From Prorocentrum cordatum (taxonomy: Eukaryota > Sar > Dinophyceae > Prorocentrales > Prorocentraceae), in the NCBI GenBank assembly GCA_963575745.1, contig CAUYUJ010014595.1, positions 250,095-310,094 on the forward strand: DNA of 60,000 nt, in the 5' to 3' direction. Shown in pieces: positions 54,079-60,000 of this stretch; the first letter of the stretch is position 1, and each line of letters starts with the position of its first letter. Under the pieces are notes generated by a model that was not told where the DNA came from, made no database searches, and saw only the letters and a program-made list of their open reading frames with translations. The translations under genes and the position numbers were made by a program.

Positions 54079-54100
54079 TGCGTCGCCGTCGTCGTCGTCG
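53330..54100. repeat. CTC tract followed by complementary GGA tract and GAC tract
   Basis: 53333-53660 is CTC/CCC-rich including a C run at 53490-53511. 53681-54000 is GGA-rich. 54000-54075 is GACGACGAC ending against GTCGTCGTCGTC at about 54085-54099. The strands can fold back on each other at this scale. Confidence 0.9.
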
Positions 54101-55192
54101 AAGGGAGGGGTGCGCCGAAATAGGCCAGGGGCCACGATCCTAGCGAGGGGTGCGCCGACGTGGCCTGGAGGGCACGGTCCTCGTGAGGGGTGTGCCAAAT
54201 TTGGCCCTCCCACTTGGGCCTTCGGCGGGGCTCCTTATGGGGCCGCGTGCTGGGGGCCACGATCCTCGCGAGGGGCGTGCCGAGACTGACCCTCCCAGAC
54301 GACGATGACGACGACAGGGGGGAGGAGAAGGACGACGACGCCGACGACGATGACGACGACGACGCATGCGGACACTCCCACTGCGGCCTTCGGTGTAGCT
54401 CCTTATGGGGCCACGATCCTGGTGAGGGGTGTGCCGAAATGAGCTGGGGGGGCGCGATCTCCGTGAGGGGTGTGCCGAATTGGGCCCTCCCACTTGGGCC
54501 TTCGGTGGAGCTCCCTATGGGGCCACGGGATGGGTGCCGCGATCCTCGTGAGGGGTGTGCAGAAATATACCCTCGCACGCGACGGCGGCGATTGGGGGGG
54601 GGGGGGATGAGGAGGAGGGCGATGACGAAGACAACAACGACGACGACGACGCATGCAGACCCGCCCGATGGGGCCTTCGGTGGAGTTCCCCATGGGGCAA
54701 CGATCCTCGTGAGGGGTGTGCCGACATTGGCTGGAGGGGGGGGGGGGGGTGCACGATCCTCATGAGGGGTGTGCTAAAATTTGCCCTCCCACTTTGGCAT
54801 TCGGTGGAGCTCCCTATGGGGCCGCGGGCTGGGAGCCACGATCTTCGTGAGGGGCGCGCCGAAACGGACCCTCCCACACGACGGTGACGACGACAGGAGG
54901 GCGGAGGAGGACGACGACGCCGACGACGATGACGAGGACGACGCATGCGGACCTTTCCACTGCGGCCTTCGGTGAAGCTCCTTTTGGGGCCGCACGCATG
55001 CCTTTTGGGGCGCACGATCCTGATGGGCCCTTCCACTGGGGCCTTCGGTGGGGCTCCCTATGGGGCCACGGGCTGGGTGTCGCGATCCTCGTGACGGGCG
55101 TGCCGAAAAATACCCCCCCCACCACCCCCCACCACACACACACACACACGACGGCAACGGCGGGGGAAAAGGATGGGGCGGACGATGACGAA

Positions 55193-55251
<59 letters not shown>

Positions 55252-55800
55252 ATGCGGACCCGCCTACTGAGGCCTTCGGCGGAGCTTCCCATGGGGCTGC
55301 GGGCTGGGAACCGCGATCCTCGTAAGGGGCGCGCCGAACTGGGCCCGCCCACACTTGGGCATTCGGTGGAGATCCCTATGGGGCCCCGAACCGTGTGAGG
55401 GGTGTGCTGGAACTTGCCCTCCCATTTTGGCCTTCGGTGGAGCTCCATGTGGGGCCGCGGGTTGGGCGCCACGATCTTCGTGAAGGGTGCGCCGAAATGG
55501 ACCCGTCCACACTTGGGCCTTCGGTGGAACCCCCCATGGTGCCACGAACCGTGTGAGGGGTGTGCCGAAACTGGCCCTCCCATTAAGGCCTTCGGTTGAG
55601 CGCCATATGGGGCCGCGGGCGTGGGGCCACGATCCTCGTGAGGGGTGCGCCGAAATGGGCCCGCCCACGCGTGGGCCTTCGGTGGGGCTCCCCATGGTGC
55701 CACGAACCGTGTGAGGGGTGTGCCGAAATGGGTGGCGAGGACGCATGTGAACGCGGCCAATTTGGCCTTCGGTGGGCCTCCCTATGGGGCCACAGTGTTT
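54101..55800 (+). repeat. Approximately 80 bp repeat family with internal GAC expansions
   Basis: Units of the type CGATCCTCGTGAGGGGTGTG, then CCGAAATGGGCCCTCCCA, then TTGGGCCTTCGGTGGAGCTC, then CCTATGGGGCCACGGGCTGG repeat about 18 times, with spacings of 80-86 bp where no triplet tract intervenes. GACGAC tracts at about 54297-54363, 54615-54650, 54885-54943 and 55185-55250 each end in GACGACGCATGC. An isolated copy lies at 17.4-17.6 kb. Confidence 0.85.
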
Positions 55801-56115
55801 GGGCAATTGCCCCCCCCCCCCCCCCCCAGTGATGCCAGACCTGATGTACGCAGCCACTTGGGCCGAGAGCTTCCTGTTCTAGGGCGCAGCAATTATTTGT
55901 TCGGCCCAACCCACACGCCATCACGGAGCCCAGGGATGTTAGGTTGCTCGGCAACCCTGGCAAGCTGCCACTTGACCATGGCGTTGTCGAACAATGAATA
56001 AGCATACGTCTGGCAAGGTTCGGCTGGGTGAAACGTCTAGCCATCTGGCAACGTCCACGAGCGCATATCTGAAACATATACGCCCACGCTGCGCACGGTG
56101 GCAACTGCATCTGGT
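55801..56115. other. C run and unassigned unique DNA
   Basis: A run of 18 C at 55810-55827, then about 290 bp of ordinary composition with no recognised feature. Confidence 0.5.
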
Positions 56116-56545
56116 ATGTACGTTCGCGCAGCACTCGTAGGGATGGCGGCCTTCTCGGATCGGCATTCTGGTGCAACAGTGAACGGGATGATTGTGATTC
56201 AATTTCTCGGATCTGGTCTGATTGTGCAACTGTCATACGGATGATTGCCATTCCTGTGCTCGGATCGGTATACTGGTGCAACGCTAGGGATGGTGGCCAT
56301 TCCTGTTCTCGGATGTGCATTCTGATGCGACACTCATAGGGGTGGTGGCCATTCTTGTTCTCGGGTTTGTATTCTGGGGCAGCGCTCATAGCGATGGTTG
56401 CCATTCCTGTTCTCGGTTCGGTATTATGGTGCGACGCTGATAAGGACGGTGGTCATTCGTGTTGTCGGATCGGTATGCTGGCGCAGCGCTCATAGCGATG
56501 GTCGGCATTCCTTTTCTCGGGTCGGCATTCTGGTGCAACACTCAT
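56116..56545 (+). repeat. 52 bp satellite, left block
   Basis: About eight copies of a unit built as GGATGGTGGCCATTCCTGTT, CTCGGATCGGTATTCTGGTG, CAACACTCATAG. Copies differ by point changes. Confidence 0.9.
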
Positions 56546-57941
56546 ATCAGCCAGCGATGATTCAAAGTAATACTGATGCGATATATGCGTGTTGCTCCTC
56601 TGTCCCACTCTTGCTATCCTCTAATCTACTCTATTCTACGCCTGCTCTACCCTACTCTACCTAGTCTACTCTACTCTACTCTTATCTACTCTACTCCTAC
56701 TCTGCCTACTCCACTCAACGCTGCCCTACTCCTACTCCTACTCTGATCAACTCTACTTCTGCTCTACTCTACTCTGCTCTATCCCTACCTAATCGACTCT
56801 ACTCTGCTCTACTCAACCTACTCTATGGCACTCCACCCAACTCTACTCTACTATACGATACTCCTGCTCTACCTACTATACTGTACTCTCGTCTGCTTTA
56901 CTCTAAGATACGCCACCCTACTCTGCATACTCTACCCTACTCTACTCGACTCGTCTTTATCTTCGCCACTCTGGTCTACACTACAGTACTCCTACCCTAC
57001 TCTGCTATATACTGCTCTACGCTACTCTACAATACTCCTACTCTACTCCTACTCTGTTCCTACTCTACCATACACTACCCTGCTCTATTCTATTCTACTC
57101 AACCTACTCTACCCTGCTCTACTCTACTTATAAGATGCCTCTGCCCAGCTCATATTTTACCCCTACTCTACCCTACTCTACTCTGCTCTACCCGACATAC
57201 ACTACTCTACTATATTCTGCTCTACTGTACGTACACTACTCTACTCTGCACTACCCCACTCTACTCTACATGCTCTATTCTACAGGCTTGACTCTACTAC
57301 GAAACTCGACCTGCTCTACTCTACTCTACCTCTTCTACTCTACTCTACTCTACTCTATCTACTCTGCTCTACTCTACTATACTCATACTCTGCTCCACTC
57401 TACTCCTTCCCCTACTCTACTCTACCCAATTATACCCTGTTCTACTCCTACTCTACATACTCTATTCTACTCTACTCTACTCTACTCTACTCTACATACT
57501 CTTCTCCACCCTGCCATACTCTACTCTACTCTACTCTACACATGCCCTACCTACTCTACTCCACTCTATTCCACTACACTATTCTATTCTTACTCGTACT
57601 ACTCTACTCTGCTCTGCTCAAGTCTACTCTACTATACTCGTACTCTACTCTACTCTACTCTACTCCCGTCCTACTCTGCGATACTCTACTCCGACTCTAC
57701 TCTACTCTACCCTACTCCTACTCTACTCCTACTCTATACCCTGCACCTGCCCTACTCGACCCTGCTCTACTCTACTCATACCCATGCTCTGCTCTACTCT
57801 ACCCCTACTCTACTCTACGTTACTCTACTCCACCTACTCTACTCGACTCTACTGTGCCTACTCTACTCCACTACACACCACTCTACTCTACGCTACTACT
57901 CCTGCTCTACCTACGCTACTCTACTCTACTCTACTTTACAC
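56546..57941 (+). repeat. CTCTA pentamer satellite inside the 52 bp array
   Basis: From about 56615 the sequence is TACTCTACTCTACTC with scattered changes (CTACC, CTGCT, CTCCTA) for 1.3 kb. The open frames (Leu-Tyr-Ser-Thr) are by-products of the 5 bp period. The block is bordered by CACTCAT at 56539-56545 and 57942-57948. Confidence 0.9.
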
Positions 57942-60000
57942 CACTCATAGGGATGGTGGCCATTCCTGCTCTCGGATCTGCATTCTGGTGCAACGCGCAC
58001 AGGGATGGTGGCCATTCCTGTTCTCGGATCTGTATTCTGGTGCAGCACCCATAAGGTTTGTCGCCATTCCTATTCTTGGATAAGTATTCTGGTGCGACGC
58101 CCATAGGGATGGTGGCCATTCGTGTTCTCGGATGTGTGTGCTGGTGCAACACACATAGGGATGGTTGCCATTCCTGTTCTCGGATCGATATTCTGGTGCA
58201 GCATTCAGTGGTGGTGGCCACTCATGTTCTCGGATCAGTATTCTGGTGCAACACCCAGAGGGATGGTGGCGACCCAGTTTCTCTGACAGGCATTCTGGTC
58301 CAACCCTCATAGGGGTGGTTGTCATTCCTGATCTCTGATCGGTATGCTAGTGCAACAATCATAAGGATGGTGGCGATTCGTTTTCTCGGAGCGGTATTCT
58401 GGTGCAGCGCTTATAGTGGTGGGTGCAATTCCTGCTCTCGGGTGTGCGTTCTGGCGCAACACTCATAGGGATGGTGGCGGTTCATGTTATCTGATCGGTA
58501 TTCTGGTGCGACAATCAGAGGGACGGTGGCCACTCCTGTTCTCGGGTCTGTAGTCTGGTGCAACACTCATTGGGATGGTGGCCATTCATGGTGTCGGTTC
58601 GGTATTCTGGTGCAGCATTCATAGGGATGGTGGCGACTCATTTTCTCGGATCGGTACTCTGGAGCAATACTCATAGTGATGGTGGCCACTCCTGTTCTCG
58701 GATCGGTATTCTGTAGCAACACTCATGGGGCTGGCTGCGACTCATGTCCTCGGGTCGGTATTCTGGTGCAGCACTCATAGGAATGGTGGCCATTCCTATT
58801 CTAGGATCGGAGTTTGGGGGCAAACCACTCATAGGGATGGTGGTCATTCCTGCTCTCGGATCTGTATTCTGGTGCAACGCTCAGAGGGATGGTTGCCATT
58901 CCCGTTCTCGGATATGTATTCTGGTGCAACAATCATAAGGATGGTGACGATAATTCATTTTCTATGATTTGTGTTCTGGTGCAACACTCTTAGCGATGGT
59001 TGCCACCCCTGTTCTCGGATCGGTATATTTTGCAACAATCATCGGGGTGGTTGCTATTCCTGTTTTCGGATCTGTAATGCAACGCTCATAAGGATGGTTG
59101 TCTGCCCTGTTCTCGGATCGGTATTCTGGTGCAACGCTCGTAGGATGGTGGCCATTCCTGTTCTCGGAACGGTATCCTGGCGCGACACTCTTAAGGATTG
59201 TGGCCGTTCCTGTTCTAGCATCTGTATTCTGGTGCAGCACTCATCGGGACGGTTGTCATTCATTCTCTCGGATTTGTAAGATTATGGCGCAACACTCATT
59301 GTGGCAATTCATGTTCTAGTATCGGTATTCTGGTGCGACGCTCGTAGGGATGGTGGCAATTCCTGTTCTCGGATTTGTATTCTGGTGCGACGCTCATAGG
59401 GATGGTGACCATTACTGTTCTCGGATCTGACTTCTGGTGCAACACACATAGAGATGGTGGCCATTCATGTTCTCCAATATGTAGTCTGGTGCAACTGTCA
59501 TAAGGATTGTTGTCATCCCTGTTCTCGGATTGGTGTTCTGGTGCAGCACTCATAGGGGTGGTGGCCCTCCCAGCTCTCGGATACGTGTTCTGTATTCTGG
59601 AGCAACACTCAACATGATTGTTGTCATTCCTTTTTTTGTCGGGTCTGTATTCTGGTGCAACACTCATGGGGACGGTGGCGAATCATTTTCTCAGATCGGT
59701 ATGCTGGCGCAGCAATTTGGGCGTTGGTTGGATTCATGTTATCGGATCGGTATTCTGGTGCAACATGCATAAGGATGGTTGCTATTCCTGTTTTCGGATG
59801 TGTTCTGGTGCAACGCCCATACGGATTGTTGCCATTCCTGTTCTCGGATCGGTGTTCTGGCTCAACCCTCATAGGGATGGTGGCCATCCCTGTTCTCGGG
59901 TCGGTATTCTGGCGCAACACTTATAGGGATGACGGCCATTCCTGTTCTCGGATATGTGTTCTGGTGCGACACTCAAAAGGAAGGTTGCCATTCCTGTTCT
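57942..60000 (+). repeat. 52 bp satellite, right block, runs off the window
   Basis: About 39 copies. For example, ATTCTGGTGCA occurs at 57982 and 58034, exactly 52 bp apart. Same unit and orientation as 56116-56545. The array continues past 60000. Confidence 0.95.

Noticed and set aside
53225-54578. Very long Pro/Ser and Glu/Arg frames on both strands
   Set aside because: Products of CTC/GGA triplet tracts. No domain, and equal frames exist on both strands.
56546-57941. Long Leu-Tyr-Ser-Thr reading frames (up to 271 codons)
   Set aside because: They arise from the 5 bp period of the CTCTA satellite, which keeps three frames free of most stops.
57942-60000. 52 bp array as a CRISPR array or coding repeat
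   Set aside because: The unit repeats without unique spacers and no frame is conserved across copies. It is a satellite.

Overview
This window looks like intergenic or repeat DNA from a GC-rich dinoflagellate nuclear genome. The evidence is high GC, very dense simple-sequence DNA, decayed Ty1/copia retroelements with dinoflagellate-type proteins, no operons, no rRNA or tRNA gene I can see, and a scaffold gap of 100 N. A Prorocentrum-like genome would fit, but that is a guess from GC content and repeat style.

Layout. 1-2.4 kb: 3' part of a broken retroelement polyprotein with a methyltransferase-like remnant and a DDE integrase. 2.5-3.7 kb: a 160-162 bp repeat in opposite orientations around a simple-sequence spacer. 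3.9-7.0 kb: a frameshifted Pif1-type helicase. 7.4-8.3 kb: a broken Ala-rich reading frame. 8.6-22.3 kb: almost only repeats, namely CCAAGA-type phased repeats, a 42 bp minisatellite, a 0.5 kb duplication, 83 bp arrays in inverted orientation, and composite GTGCCCGGG plus TATAGCCC arrays. 22.5-31.5 kb: a complete but inactivated Ty1/copia element with TG...CA LTRs. Its order is gag, protease, methyltransferase-like domain, integrase, reverse transcriptase, RNase H. 31.9-32.8 kb: a second copia RT remnant. 36.2-42.9 kb, minus strand: another copia lineage with a long intact RT-RNase H frame and an extra ORF coding for a membrane segment plus a SAP motif. 43-50 kb: more satellites and CCAAGA arrays. 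50.35-51.7 kb: the only likely host gene, a lysine/serine-rich charged protein beside the N gap. 52-60 kb: triplet tracts, an approximately 80 bp repeat family, and a 52 bp satellite interrupted by a CTCTA pentamer array.

The strongest biological signal is that all three independent retroelement polyproteins (1-2.4 kb, 22.5-31.5 kb, 36-43 kb) carry the same kind of domain upstream of the integrase. It resembles a C5-cytosine methyltransferase fold. Its signature is PC..FS-like, then E(N/Q)P, then DQC, a K/R-x-T or KPI segment, and a C/RC...H.H tail. Cytosine methyltransferases carried by dinoflagellate copia elements have been reported, so the general idea is not new. This divergent family and its shared position deserve a test. 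The second signal is the TM+SAP reading frame that starts at an ATGA overlap behind RNase H in the minus-strand element.

The third is a recurring modular repeat (AT-rich microsatellite, GC-rich header, CCAAG arrays with about 10.7 bp phase, internal core). Its period is close to one DNA helical turn.
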